Assembly (NCBI RefSeq): GCF_028372415.1
Contig: NC_092874.1
Location: 56,147,865 to 56,211,864, forward strand
Direction: 5' to 3'
Source: Notamacropus eugenii
Lineage: Eukaryota > Chordata > Mammalia > Diprotodontia > Macropodidae
Length of the DNA: 64,000 bases
Positions within the stretch are counted from its first letter, which is position 1; each line of letters starts with the position of its first letter. The notes beneath the pieces were generated by a model, which worked only from the letters and a program-made list of their open reading frames with translations, searched no databases and had not been told where the DNA came from. Below, one piece after another: positions 11,170 through 23,260 of this stretch. Both the position numbers and the translations under genes were made by a program.

Positions 11170-11530
11170 GTGTAGGCTGGCTGATAGCAAGTTGATTCAG
11201 AACTAGTTGAATGATTGGACCCAAAGAGGTATCATTAATTGGTTGGTATCATCTCAAGAGAAATTGTGTCTAAAAGAAAGCTCTGGGAACCTTGAAGAAG
11301 ATGCTTTCGTTAGAATGCTCTGGTTTTCAGTATTTTTATCAATAGCATGAATGGAGGAATAGATAACAGGCTGACCAAGGTTTTAGATGGAAGAAAACAG
11401 GGAGTCCTACTCAGCAAGGTAAGTAATCTAGTCAGGACTTGAAAGATTTTCATAGTCTGGAATGATGGATCAAACCCAGTAAGATGAAATTTAATAGGGA
11501 TGAGCATAAAGTCATGGTTGGAAGCAAGAG
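11170..11530 (+). mobile_element. L3/CR1 fragment (reverse transcriptase part)
   Basis: 'attcagaactagttgaatga' followed by 'ttggacccaaagagg', then 'atcaatagcatgaatgg' and 'gatgaaatttaatagggatg', align with the same segments of the L3 at 36230-36720. Heavily mutated. Confidence 0.65.
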
Positions 11531-11549
11531 AGAGGCAGATTTTGAGTAT

Positions 11550-12520
11550 ATATAACAAAAAATAAAAGGTAATAGGGAGATTTTCTTCTCTTCTGTGCAC
11601 AGTGATGCTGAGGACATGCTTGATTTCCCCTGACCCTGTGACATGCCACAATATCATCTTTTTACTACATATTTTGCAAGAAATGGCTCTCAGTGTTTTA
11701 ATAATGCACCCAATTGATCCTAGAGGCTGAAAGAACATATGGGAGGAATGCAAGGCTCTCCTGGGGTGGGTGGGGGAGACATTCCACCCAAGTGCCTTGG
11801 GAAAGAAGACTTTGTACTGAAATTCAACCTGACCTAACCTGGTGCTGGGAACACCAAGATGACTAGAGGGGCAGGCTTCCTGATAGATGGGCAAGATTCC
11901 AGAGACCAACAAGGACTTTAGTGTAAAGAGAGATCCAAAGCACAATCTTATGCTTGGAGTACTGTAATTGGTGTAGAGAGGTAGACCAAACGTCCATAGC
12001 CAAGACTAGCTGTAGTATCTATAGCACCTAGGAGAGAAACTACTGAGGGGAAGCTTCATCTAATGTCTCCTCTATAGATGATGTCTCCATCATCTGCTGG
12101 TAAAAGTGGAGAGTTACAAAGAGAGTGGCTATAGACCCCGTCAGGCAAGAACCATAGAAGAGGATGGAGAATGCACCATCTCAGAACTATAGCCAGAGAA
12201 AAGTTGTGGAAGATGGTAGAAGAATCACAACGGCAGGTGATGAGGAGGAGCAACAGGCATAGAAGGGGCAAGACCTTGCCCTTCTCTAAGGGCAAGCCCT
12301 CCTGGTGACTCTTTCTGGAACTTGTTTGGGAATAAAGCTAAGTTTCTGGATGACTCTTGCTAATAGTTAAGCACCGCTAATTCTAATGAATTTTGAATAA
12401 ACTTCTAATAAATTCTGTCATGAGTCCATTAATATTATTTGAAAACACTTCACCTTCTTTCAGTATTGTGAACTGTGCAGGATAGTATTATGCAATGAGG
12501 TTTCCAGATTTTGGAAGTGG
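11550..12520. other. Unassigned sequence between L3 fragments
   Basis: Separates two parts of what may be one L3 insertion. It contains a perfect 9-bp hairpin (CTTGCCCTT / AAGGGCAAG, 12275-12296, loop of four). No family recognised. Confidence 0.5.
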
Positions 12521-12524
12521 GCAC

Positions 12525-12815
12525 AATGAATCAGATAAATAAGAAATCCCCAAACAAATATGTGAGTCCTTCATGCCATAGGAGAGACTTTGTCACAAGA
12601 ACAGTCCTAACAACTGGAGGTATCCAACACTAGAATGGGCACCTCAGAAGGTCCTAGGTTCTTCTTCATTGGAATAATTCAAGCTGAGATTGGACAATTG
12701 TTCATCAGGGATGAACTGGATGGCCACTTGTCAAGGACGTACAAAGCGGGTTTCTGTTCAAGACAGAGGTTGAACTAGCTCATCTTTGAGAGGCTGAATA
12801 ATTCTACAATGCTCT
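12525..12815 (+). mobile_element. L3/CR1 3'-terminal fragment
   Basis: 'actggatggccacttgtcaa' followed by a run to 'aataattctacaatgctct' matches the L3/CR1 3' end ('ctggatgaccacttgtcgg ... attctgtgattct'). Probably the same insertion as 11170-11530, with unrecognised sequence between. Confidence 0.6.
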
Positions 12816-12819
12816 GGAC

Positions 12820-13940
12820 TTTTCTTCTTTTAGTGAAAGGATCTGTATCAGCCTTCATCTTCCAGAAATCCTTTACCACTCCCATGCCTGGTTGGGTATT
12901 TATCAAATGTGCTGATTCCCTAGATTCATTCTAGGGACTTGATAGATGAAGCAAAGAATGGAAAAGATTTCTAGGGAACTGATGAATGGATGATTTCCTT
13001 AGCAACAACAAAGTGGTTTGGAAAAGTCTTGGAAACTGTTTTGGAGAGTTTGCTTCTGGAATACACTGACCTTTGAAGACTAGAAATTCCCCCTTGAGGT
13101 ATGTAGGTAGGAAGGGTTAATGTAAGGAGAAGGTAGCTCTGGGAGTTGGTTTTCTGTTATTTTCAATTAATTTTAGGCCAATCCTGAGGAGGATGAAGTT
13201 GGGTACCATTGGTGGTCCCTAAGCTGATTGGAACTGCCCTGAAATTTCCATATTCTTCTAAAATAGGGGCTAGTTTGATATTTTAGGAGAATTTTTTTTC
13301 TTGTCCTCCATGAAGCAGGAGACCCATTCTTGAAGCAACTCTCTGGAGTCATCTTGGCGGTCCTTAAGATTCCAAATTCATTTCCCAAGAAGAGCAATAG
13401 TGAACAAGGATGGAATGTCTGCTTCCTGGTGATAATGAGGTGGATCAAGGGAAGATCTCATTTTGTTCCCTGTGATAAACTAGCATGTGCCTAGCCTTCT
13501 GATTTGCCTTTCTTACTTTGTCTTTGTGAGCATTCCAGAAAGAAAAGTTAAGAAGTTGCAACATTCATAAAAACTGGGATATTTGGGCTTATTCATTATT
13601 TTTAAAATAAGAAAGTGAGATATGACAGATTACAGATGTGAACACTGGTATCGAAAGCAGTTTGAAATGCTCATTGACAGAAAGAAAAAGAATGCTGTTT
13701 ACTTAGACCAAATTCTTCCAATATTTGCAGGGTCAAGAGGAAAGGGCATCTTACCAGAGGGCCTTACACAGGCCCAATTCCTGTCCTTGCTCAGAGAGTA
13801 TGCTTACTGTTCTCCTGGCTCTCACCCATAGGTTCATTCTTCCATGATTCATGAAATAGACTTGCAACTCTGATTTTGATCTTTCATAACAAGATGTTGT
13901 CTATTGGAGACCAGAAACCTAGTTTTGAGATAAGTCTGTG
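12820..13940. other. No feature recognised
   Basis: Short antisense and sense frames (13173-13448, 13622-13831) lack recognisable domains. 14820-15260 is likewise unassigned. Confidence 0.6.
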
Positions 13941-13949
13941 AGTCAAGGT

Positions 13950-14161
13950 AAGTCAAACCAAGTCAACTAGTATTTATTAAGACCTACCATGGGACAGTTA
14001 TTGCACTAAGTGTTGGGGACACAAAAAAGGGGGTTCAGGGGTAGGAAGGACTGCTGTACCTTCCTTTAAAGAGCTCACAATCTAATGGAGGAGACAAAGT
14101 ACAAATAGGTAATGCATATATATTCCAGGCCAGTCTTGAGGAGATAGATAGCTACTGTTAA

Positions 14162-14197
<36 letters not shown>

Positions 14198-14810
14198 ACA
14201 CACACACCCACACACACATATAGGTAATCTTAGAGAGAAAGGCACTAGCATTCCAAAGGGATGCTGGGAAAGGCTTTTACAGAAGGTAGGATTTTGGCTG
14301 AGATTTGCAGAAAGTCAGGAGATTGCGGTAAGGAGGAAGAGTATTCCAGGCATGGGAGAAAGCAGTAAAAAACACATAGAGAGGACATCTCAGGTTATGT
14401 GGGGGATGGGAGGATATTGGAAGAAGACTGCAAAGGTAGGAAGGAGATAGGTCATGGAGGGCTTTAAAAGTCAGAGAGGCTTTTATATTTCATCCCAGAG
14501 GGAATGAGGTTCCATTGAAGTTGACTGAATACGAGGGATAACCTGGACTTTAAGAAAATCACTTTGGCAGTGATAGAGTGGAGGTTAGATTGGAATGAGG
14601 AGAGATGAGACAAGGAGACCAGGCTGTGCCACAGTCTAGAGTTAGGTGATGAGGGACTGTACCAGGGTAGTGGTGGCAGGGTCAGATGGGAGAAGGGGAC
14701 CTATGCGGAAGATGTTCTGAAGGTGGACTTACTGAGACTTGGCAACTGACGAGATATGGTCAAGGGAGAGAGTGAGGCATCAAGAACGATACCTATGAAC
14801 AGTCTCCAGT
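13950..14810 (-). mobile_element. L2 LINE, 3' part, with an internal CA repeat
   Basis: Starts with the L2 3' end ('tatttattaagacctaccat', 'gagctcacaatctaatggag') and continues through 'attccaggcatgggagaaag', 'tcatggagggctttaaaag' and 'aatcactttggcagtgatag' to about 14810. A (CA)n tract at 14163-14219 interrupts it. Confidence 0.75.
14163..14219. repeat. (CA)n microsatellite
   Basis: A CA array with GA and CC interruptions inside an L2 element. Confidence 0.95.
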
Positions 14811-15419
14811 CTAACTTTCTAGACTTATTGTATATTACTTGCCTTTACACAGTTTATGTTCCAGTAAAACCAGGCTGATTGCTGTCCACTGTATATGAAA
14901 TCTCATATCCTATCTGTGTGCCTACTCAAAATAAAAAGACTGTTTTCAAGGCTATTTTTCAATGACCCCTACGTTGATTCTTAAGAAGTAATCAAGATAA
15001 AACAGACAGTACTGTGGCCTTAAGCACTTAAAGCAATGGGAAAAATCACCAGGAATTGTAGACGCATTCACCCTGTCTTCATCCCATGATTTTTCAGGAA
15101 GCTTTATACTCATTAACTATGACTTTGAGCACCCCTGTTCATGCACTCATCTATATCCTACAGACAAGAGAGAGTTAAGGCACAGAATGGTCAAGGTCAT
15201 ACATTAGGAAAAAAGGAGTGTGTGTAAAAAAAAAGTAATTGCCTCTTCTAGTTTTCTAGGCATTACCATCTGCTCCATCTCTATACCCTTCAGGTCCCTG
15301 GTACTATCATGTGACGTGCTGATCTAACCATCCACCCTTCTGCTGAACTCTTAGGAACTTAGAACTTTCCATACATCTGGCAAATGAACTGTCTAATATG
15401 AATGGTTTCCCTCAATTAG

Positions 15420-15530
15420 AGTGTGAACTGTGGGAGTTGTCTCTAGCTTCCTTTATCTACTTGCATTTCCAATGCTTAACATAGTGCTTGGCATACAGTG
15501 AGTGCTTAATAAATGCTTGTTCATTCATTC
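15420..15530 (+). mobile_element. L2 3' end
   Basis: 'acatagtgcttggcatacag' then 'gcttaataaatgcttgttca' and 'ttcattcat': the L2 3' terminus in sense orientation. Confidence 0.75.
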
Positions 15531-15629
15531 ATACATAAAATTTTACATATAAAGCATTTTTAAAGAAATTGTTTTCTCTCCAAAAGTCTGACTAATTCTT
15601 CAAGAAAAAAGTTTTTAATGACTTAAAAG

Positions 15630-15765
15630 AATAGCTGAATTTACATAGCACTTTAAGGATTATCAAGGACATTACACATATTATCTCAGTTAAATTTCAT
15701 AAGAACTCTTTGAAGTAGGTACTATAATTATATCCATTTTACAGATGAGCAAACCAAATCCACTA
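15630..15765 (-). mobile_element. MIR-type SINE
   Basis: 'tacatagcactttaaggatt' and 'tccattttacagatgagcaa', antisense core and 3' portion. Confidence 0.65.
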
Positions 15766-15989
15766 CTTCATTTGTCACTCCCTGTTGCTCCTTTGTTTTA
15801 AGGTTCTCAGTAAGCCAACTCTATTCACGAAAAATTGGGTTGGAGTGACCCTGCTCATCGTTTAAAAACAGTAGACATGAAGGTTTTCAATATTATTATG
15901 AGGCCAGATCTAAAGTCCAATAAATATTTTAATACTGATTTGTTTTTGTTGCAAAATTTTTCTTTTTGTTTTTTATGGCTTGGTTGGTT

Positions 15990-18900
15990 GATTGGTTGTT
16001 GCCCTCTGTTCTCAAAGAGACAAAAATGACATCACCATGATAAAGTGAAATTTCAGTGTGTCCAACTATGGCTGATTAGACCAATATGAACTCAGAATGC
16101 TCTACCACAGGTTGAGCACAGATAGTCCATATAAATATTTGTGGTGGATACTCCAAATTTGTACATCCTACATTTACTTTGTGCTATCTCAATTCTGCTT
16201 TGCTCATAGAGCACAGCACCCTTTCTGATGCAGGCATGCCATCCTGAATGGTCCTGTGCCAGTGTCTCTCATGTTGCACAGTCAAATCAAAAGTTCTTGA
16301 GAGAGACCTTGAGAGTGTCCTTGTATCACTTCTTCTGAACCCTATGTGATTGCCTGCCCCATGTGAGTTCTCCATAAAATACTCTTTTTGGCAAGTGTAC
16401 ATTTTGCATTTGAACAATGTGCCCAGCCCATCGGAGTTGTGCTCTCTGAAGCATAGTTTGAATATTTGGCAGTTTAGCTAAAGCAAGGACTTCAGCGTCT
16501 GGTACCTTATCCTGCCAGGTAATCCTCAGAATCTTCCTAAGACAGTTCAAATGGAAGCGATTCAGTTTCCTGGCATGGTGCTGGTAGACTGTCCATGTTT
16601 CACAGGTATACAACAATGAGGTCAGAACAATGGCTCTGTAGACTTTCAGTTTGGTAGCCAGTCTAATACCTCTCCTCTCCCAAACTTTTCTTTGGAGTCT
16701 CACAAACACTGAGCTAGCTCTGGCAACGGGTGCATCAACCTCACTGTCAATGCGTGCATCCCTGGAAAGTACACTACCAAGGTAAGTGGACTTATCCAAA
16801 GCATTCAAAACTTCTCCATTTTTTGTAATTGATGGTTCCACATATGGGTGGTGTGGTGGTGGCTGATGTTAATTATTGTGGTTTTCTTGATGTTAATTAT
16901 TAGGCCAAAATTAACACAGGCAGCAGAGATTGATCATACTTTGTTGCATCTTAGCTTCAGAGGTTGTAATGAGTGCATAATCATCCGTTTTGGTCTTGGC
17001 TTGTAGCCTTTTCAAATCAAAGAACTTACCATCAATATGGTAGTTGACCTTGATGCCATGTTCGTCCTCATTGAAGGCATTTGTCAACATGGCTGAAAAC
17101 ATCAAGCTAAAATGCATGTAAGAAAGCGCACAGCCCTGTTTCACTCCATTGGTGTCTGGAAAGTCATGAGAGCGTTGTCTAATATCCAGAACCCAGGCAA
17201 ACATGCCATCATGAAACTGATGTACAACACTGACAAACTTCTCCAGGCAACCTAATTTTGACATAATTTTCCATAAGCCCTCATGACTAACAGTGTCAAA
17301 GGCCTTGGTCAAATCTACAAATGTTGTATACAGACCTCTATTCTGCTCCTGGCATTTCTCCTGGAGTTGTCAGGCACCACATCAACTGTTCCTAGGCCAT
17401 TTTCTGAAGCCACACTGGCTCTCAGGTATATCACCATCTTCCAGGTGAAGGATCAGCCTATTAAAGAGAACTCTAGCAAGAATTTTGCCAGCAATGACAC
17501 AGAGAGAGACCCCCTCCCCCATGATTGTCACAGGACCATCTATTCTCTTTACCTTTATAGAGATGGACAATGGAGGCATCCTTGAACTCCTGGGGGATAA
17601 TCTCCTCTTGCCATATAACTTGGAAAATTTCAGTCAGATTTTGTATGAGCAATGGTCCCCCTACCTTGTAAATCTCAGCTGGAATAGAATCAGCACCAGG
17701 TGCTTTGCCACATGAAAGGAGCCTAAAGGTCCTTAAAACCTCTTCTTCAATTGTAAGTTCAGCTAAGAAAGGATTGACTTCAACTTGAGGTAAATGGTCA
17801 ATGGCCTCAGCATTGATTGATGATGGTCTGTTGAGGACACTATGGAAGTGTTCAGCGCACCTGTCTAGAATCATGTCTTTATCACCAATCAATGTGGCTC
17901 CATCAGCACTGAGTAGTTGTGATGCACCATAAGTTTTTGGTCCATAAATAGCTTTCAGGGAATCATTAAAGTGCTTTGGCTTGTTACTATCAGCATTCAT
18001 CAGATCTTTCATCTGCCTTCTTACTGAGCCAGGAATACTACATCTCTCTAAGCTTTGCTTGTACTTTGCTTTTGATGGAATTAAATGCTGCCTTCTTAGA
18101 GGTGGATGAACTATCCTGCTGGTAAATCCTGTGGAGTTCTCGTTTTTCATTTAGCAGCTTCTGAATTTCCCCATCATTTTCATCAAACCAGTCTTGGTGC
18201 TTGTGAGTGTTCTGACCCAGATGAGCACATGCAGTGCTGTACACCAAATTTCTGAAAGCTGCCCACTCCTTTTCTGCTCCACTGTTGCCAACTGTGTGTT
18301 GGCTCAACTTTCCCTCCGAGTTAGCAACAAACTGTTCATGCTCAGAGAAGAGCACTAATTTGTTGACATTAATTCTTCTGGTAGTCACTTTGCCTTGGAG
18401 GAGGCACTTTTGATGAATGGAAGGGATAAGTCTATGATCAGTCCAGCACTCTGCACCACACATTACCTTTGTCACTCTCACATCTTGTCTTTCTCTTCTT
18501 ACAATCACACAGTCTATTAGATGCCAATGTTTGCTGTGAGGATGCATCCATGAAGTTTTATTGTGTTTAGGTAAATGGAAAACAGTGTTGGTGATGAGAA
18601 GATCATGTGATACACAAGTCTTCAGCAGTAAATGATCATTACTGTTGACGTTTCCAACTCCATTCCTCCCTAGGACTCCCTGCCAAGTCTGGTGGTCTGA
18701 GCCTACTCTAGCATTAGTCACCCAGAATTATGAGCTTGTCCTCTTTCGGCACATTGATGATAAGGGTCTCTAGGTCTTTGTAAAATTTTTCTTTAATCTC
18801 ATCAGGGTTCCTCATGGTGGGAGCATAGGCACTGATGATGGTGGCATAGCATTTTCCTGTGAGTGGCAATCACATTGTTATGAGCCTGTCATTCATTTCT

Positions 18901-19990
18901 TTTGGCAGGCATACCAGCTTGCTAACTATATTAGTTTTAATTGCAGAACACATGCCAGCTTCAAGTTGCTTCTCTTCACCACAGTCACTCTAGAAAAATT
19001 TGTATCCAGCTCCAACTTCAGTAAGCTGGCCTTCATTTGCCAACCTTGTTTCACTCAAGGCTGCCATGTGAATGTAATACCTGTTAAGTTCTCTTGCAAC
19101 AAAAGCAGTTTGTCTTTCAGGTCTCCTGGATTTTGTGTTGTCTATAAGTGTGAGCATGGTCCTTGTGCCAATGGTGAATGGAATCATCTTTGCAGATATT
19201 TTTGTACATTTTGTACATTTTTTTGTGCTTTGACCACAGGGTGGGATTCCCTGCCTGCCAATAATCAGGCCAGGGTTGGGTAAGCAGGCAATGTTTAGGG
19301 CATCTTTTCTAGCTCCCTTTCTTATATCAGGACGTGAGCAGTGTGGTCCTTAAAAGGCCGCTCAGACACCTGGGGGCTGCCGAGTTCCACTGCTCCTTCC
19401 ATTAGAAGTGACACCATGACCTGGGCCGCCTGTGTGCAGGGTTGTGACTTACAGCTCCCAGTGTATCCGCACCTGCTGCTTCATCACTTGCTTGTTGCCA
19501 CAGGACTTCGAGGCATAATAGTGAAATGGTGTGGGTGATGTCATTTGATTCGTGTGTAAATTGGATTTAAGTGAGGCAGAGTTGTCCTCTCTTCTCCAGA
19601 GTCATTGTAGTCCAGAGGCAGGACAGAGTCAAGATGGCTGGTGATGGCTCAGGATGCAGTGGATGACTGATGTCTTCAGCGTCTAACCAAGCTCTAAATG
19701 CTCCACATTGCCTGCTTCAGCTGCCTTCATGGCCTTCCGAACAATTTGTTCTCATCTACCCATTCCACCTAAGGAAGTCTTCACATACTTGGGGTAGACA
19801 CCCTCCTAACTCACCAATGGGTTTGAGACCCCTTGGTTACCCTCAACCTGGTTTGGCCCATCTGCTGAAATGGTTTACTGGGGTGTGGCCACTGCACATG
19901 CTGCAGCTTCTTGGAGCCACAGGTGAGAATTGGGTGGAACAGGTGGATACCAAAGGTAGAAAGAGCTCAGCACCCATCACACCAAAGGTA
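15990..19990 (-). mobile_element. Near full-length RTE-clade LINE, minus strand
   Basis: About 4 kb, containing the dead ORF above plus flanks. The 5' region (about 19190-19990) matches in diverged form the head of the RTE-derived SINE at 24105-24552. The 3' end reads 'gatgtcatttttgtctc' and runs into a CAACAACC-like tail near 15990. RTE elements end in short tandem repeats and their SINEs copy both ends, which fits. Exact termini and target duplication were not resolved. Confidence 0.85.
16053..19187 (-). pseudogene. Dead RTE-clade endonuclease/reverse transcriptase ORF
   Basis: Coding region of an RTE-type non-LTR retrotransposon, broken by stops and frameshifts. Read on the minus strand, an AP-endonuclease domain comes first: 18990-19187 with ALSETRLANEGQLTE, then 18038-18721 with SKHWHLIDCVIV and CWTDHRLI. 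A linker and the reverse transcriptase follow at 17380-18150, including SCGKAPGADSIPAEIYK and then, one frame away, ARVLFNRLI and ESQCGFRK. Positions 16911-17312 carry TKAFDTVSHEGLWKI and GVKQGCALS, and the catalytic motif reads TDDYAL. At 16326-16841 comes the thumb/C-terminal part YTCETWTVY and RAQLRWAGHIVQM. The end has a degenerate C2H2-like finger (CSTCGRAF ... HIGLISHSWTH). Intact relatives are about 1000 residues, close to the 1045 codons spanned here. Several stops are TGA where CGA would be expected, consistent with CpG decay. Confidence 0.9.
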
Positions 19991-19994
19991 CTGA

Positions 19995-21600
19995 TCTTTC
20001 CTGGCTTAAACACACTTCATGACCTATTTCTAAAATATGGTAAAAACTTGTTTGCCACTGATACTACATACCATTGTACTTCTGTTCTCTGCTGGATTAT
20101 TTCACTATGGAAATGATAACTTTCTCTCTAATTTAGTTGGAAATTGTTCTTTACCATCAATTTTAGAGAAGTATCTGAAGAAAAGCTTGCATCCATCTTT
20201 TTAGCTAGAGTAACTTTCAAATACTGATTCATTGTACTTGCATTTTAGTACAAATGGAATTCTGTCTTACATTTAAATAGAAACTGCATTTGAAGAGCAA
20301 TTTTGCATGTTGGAATTTTCCTTTCACATCATTCATGTGGTACAGGGACACATGAAAGGGAGAAAGGCAAAGACTGTAAATTTGGAGACAATAGAAAGGA
20401 GTGAGCAAAGTGATCACAAAGCTGCCAACACTGGTGAGTCTCACCAGCCTGACTTTTGAGACTTACTGGCTTGATATCTGTCCAATCAAAGCAAAGATGG
20501 GTGGAACCAAGCCTACTTATACTTTAGCCAAAGTGAACATTTCTGCCCAGTGTGCAGAACATGGAATCCCACAATGGACTATCCAAACACTTCTAATAAA
20601 GCTTTGAAAATGAGGCATGAAACATAACCTGGAATTCCAGTAGACTCTTCTATCCCTTCATTAATAGCCCTTTATAGGATGGATTTAAGAAGTATATTTA
20701 GGGCAGAAAGTGGTTTAAGGGCATGAGTCACTCATTAATTTTCTTTTCTGGAAACAGGTCTCCCATTCCAAACTTGAACCACCATCATTTCAGTGCATTC
20801 TTGAGCAAAAACAAAATGGCTGCTCAGGAGAGGCTGCCACATCACTCACATTCCAGTTGTTCCTTCTAGCCGCAGTACTTAACTCTCTCCAGATGTAACC
20901 CTTCACTCCTCCTCCCTCTTAATAATTTTTGTCTTGGAGTAAAAAAAAAAAAAAAACAAAACAAACCTGAGGGGGAGGGTTTTTTTTATCCTGCATAAAG
21001 GCAAAGGCAGGAAGGCAAATGCCTTGAACTGTTACATTAGTACTATATAATAAGCAAAGTGTGAATTCTTTCCTCTTTGAATATGTTTAATAGGGAAAAA
21101 TCTTTGAGAAACCTATAGTATTGAAGACAGCAAAGCTTGCTTCTCCTATCACTCAAATTTTTTCTTTTTCTATCATGCAATATTTCCTTATTTGGAATTC
21201 TTGCTAGCCCATAAAAAAAGGAAAATCTTGTTTTTGAAGGAAGAAAGATCAATTTAATCAATTACTGCCTCAACAGACCTGGTGGAGTGAGGGTAGAAGG
21301 ATGGGGGTAGTAAAACAGATGGAAGGAGAAGAATGAAGGAGAGAAGGATAAAGAAATCTTAGGACAGTCCCTTCACAACTCAATCATATGTGTGTATAAT
21401 CAGAAAGCAGCCTCCTGTAGCCCACAAAGTTTTGGAAACTGGAATGCGTTGAGACCCTACTGGAGCAGAAGACTCTCAAGAGAGACTACTGTTCCTTCCC
21501 ATTCACATGGGTCCCTTTACAAAGAGCTCATCACAGAAATTCCAGTCGTTTTCAATGGCCCTCCAGATGTCTTGAGTGAAAAATATTACAGATGCTTCCC
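19995..21600. other. Spacer between the inverted RTE copies
   Basis: About 1.6 kb of single-copy-looking sequence with an A17 run at 20940-20956. Scattered frames under 80 codons have no recognisable content. Confidence 0.6.
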
Positions 21601-21602
21601 AC

Positions 21603-22062
21603 TTGATTCAGAGAGCGCAACTCCGATGGGCTGGGCACATTGTTCAAATGCAAAATGTATACTTGCCAAAAAGAGTATTTTATGGAGAACTCACATGGGG
21701 CAGGCAATCACATAGGGTTCAGAAGAAGTGATACAAGGACACTCTCAAGGTCTCTCTCAAGAACTTTTGATTTGACTGTGCAACATGAGAGACACTGGCA
21801 CAGGACCATTCAGGATGGCATGCCCGCATCAGAAAGGGTGCTGTGCTCTATGAGCAAAGCAGAATTGAGATAGCACAAAGTAAATGTAGGATGTACAAAT
21901 TTGGAGTATCCACCACAAATATTTATATGGACTATCTGTGCTCAACCTGTGGTAGAGCATTCTGAGTTCATATTGGTCTAATCAGCCATAGTTGGACACA
22001 CTGAAATTTCACTTTATCATGGTGATGTCATTTTGGTCCTCTTCGAAAATGAAGCACAACAA
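21603..22062 (+). mobile_element. 5'-truncated RTE copy, inverted partner of the 16-kb element
   Basis: Homology to the minus-strand element starts abruptly at TTCAGAGAGC (equivalent to 16450 downward) and runs to the 3' tail 'cctcttcgaaaatgaagcac'. By eye I count about three differences in roughly 420 bases. The same four in-frame TGA codons occur in both copies. The abrupt 5' truncation is normal for LINE insertion; the shared defects are not expected of independent insertions from an active source. Confidence 0.88.
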
Positions 22063-22189
22063 CCATCATGAATACATACACATAACTCTTTAACTTTCAA
22101 TATACATGTATATATATACTACATACAGATATATGTTGATGTAATGCAAGTAAAAATATCTCCTGTGCCCAGAGTACTGTCCCATGTAG

Positions 22190-22420
22190 TGAAAGCTAGG
22201 TGACACAATGGACAGAACATTGGACCTGGAGATGGGAAGTCTTGAGTTCAAATTTGACCTCAGACACTTATTAGCTGTGTGACCCCAGGGAAATTTCTCC
22301 ATCTCTGTCTGCCTCAGTTTCCTCACCTGTAAAATGGGGATAATAATAGCACCTCTCTCCTAGGGTTGTTGTGAGAATGAAACCAGCTAATATTTGTAAT
22401 GCACTTTGCAAACCCTACAG
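22190..22420 (+). mobile_element. CORE-SINE, well preserved
   Basis: 'aaagctaggtgacacaatgg', 'tgtgtgaccccagggaaatt' and 'agggttgttgtgagaatgaa' in sense order, from tRNA-like head to 3' end. Confidence 0.85.
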
Positions 22421-22517
22421 CACCATATACATGCATGTCATTATTATTCTTGGGGATATGAAATTAAAAACGACCAGTTTTTGTCTGCAAGGAACTGACT
22501 TTTTCTTTGGGTAGTAT

Positions 22518-22555
<38 letters not shown>

Positions 22556-22561
22556 GTGTGT
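22518..22561. repeat. (TG)n microsatellite
   Basis: About 22 TG units with one CG interruption, between two SINEs. Confidence 0.95.
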
Positions 22562-22604
22562 AGAAATTACATTTTTGTAAATATGTATAGTACTAGTTAG
22601 GAAA

Positions 22605-22795
22605 TAGGACCATAGGATCATCTGTCTATAGCTGGAAGGGTCTTCAGAAGTTAGTCCAACCTCATTATACAGATGGAGAAGCTGAGGTCCAGAGATGTGA
22701 GTTATCCAAGCTCTCACAAGTATTAAGTTGTAGAACCAGGATTCAAATTCATGTCCTACAACCATAAGTTCATCATTCTTTCCACTGCACTAAGG
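22605..22795 (-). mobile_element. MIR-type SINE
   Basis: 'atcatctgtctatagctgga' through 'agatggagaagctgaggtcc' to 'caggattcaaattcatgtcc', antisense. Confidence 0.7.
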
Positions 22796-22984
22796 TGCAT
22801 GAGATCATAATTAAGTTGGAATATGTAAGAACTATGGTATATGGCATCCTGGAAAGAGCTATGGGCTTGGATTCAAATTCTGTCTGCTTCTTATCAACCT
22901 CATGACTATGAGGAAAGAACTTAACTTCTTGGAGTCCCTATTACCCTACAAGTAAATGGAGTACTTACCTCACCCAAAGGGCAA

Positions 22985-23260
22985 TGGACAGATACATGGA
23001 GGGAATAAACAGGCTGTAACATTACCCAAGATTAACTAAATACAAAAAGCAGAATAAAAGATCTGGTCAAAAGTATGTTCGGCTATTTCTGCATGAGGTC
23101 TGTGAAGCATAGCAGATGGATAGTCTCTGTGTTGTGTCACTACCTAAGGAATGTCAAGATTTAGAGGAAGGCCCCCAGAGCTCCCTGCAGAGGACTGACA
23201 AGGGGGAACAAGAGTCACATGGGATGAGAAGGCATGGATCACTGTTGGATAGAATGCCCA
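22985..23260 (+). mobile_element. Possible RTE-like LINE C-terminal fragment
   Basis: A broken reading frame gives IKDLVKSM, then SRWIVSVLCHYLRN and RKAPRAPCRGLTRG, resembling the C-terminal 'rRWagHvaRm...W..R...grPptRW' segment of LINE proteins. It splits a SINE (head 22820-22980, tail 23270-23400). The match is weak and read by eye. Confidence 0.35.

Noticed and set aside
11310-11945. 211-codon ORF on the minus strand
   Set aside because: The lower third is antisense to an L3 fragment and no domain is visible; long antisense frames over AT-poor transposon sequence occur by chance.
21640-21873. 77-residue ORF occurring identically at 16184-16417 (minus) and here (plus)
   Set aside because: It is an alternate frame of the RTE C-terminus, not the frame carrying reverse-transcriptase homology. 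The identity reflects the DNA duplication, not a conserved peptide.
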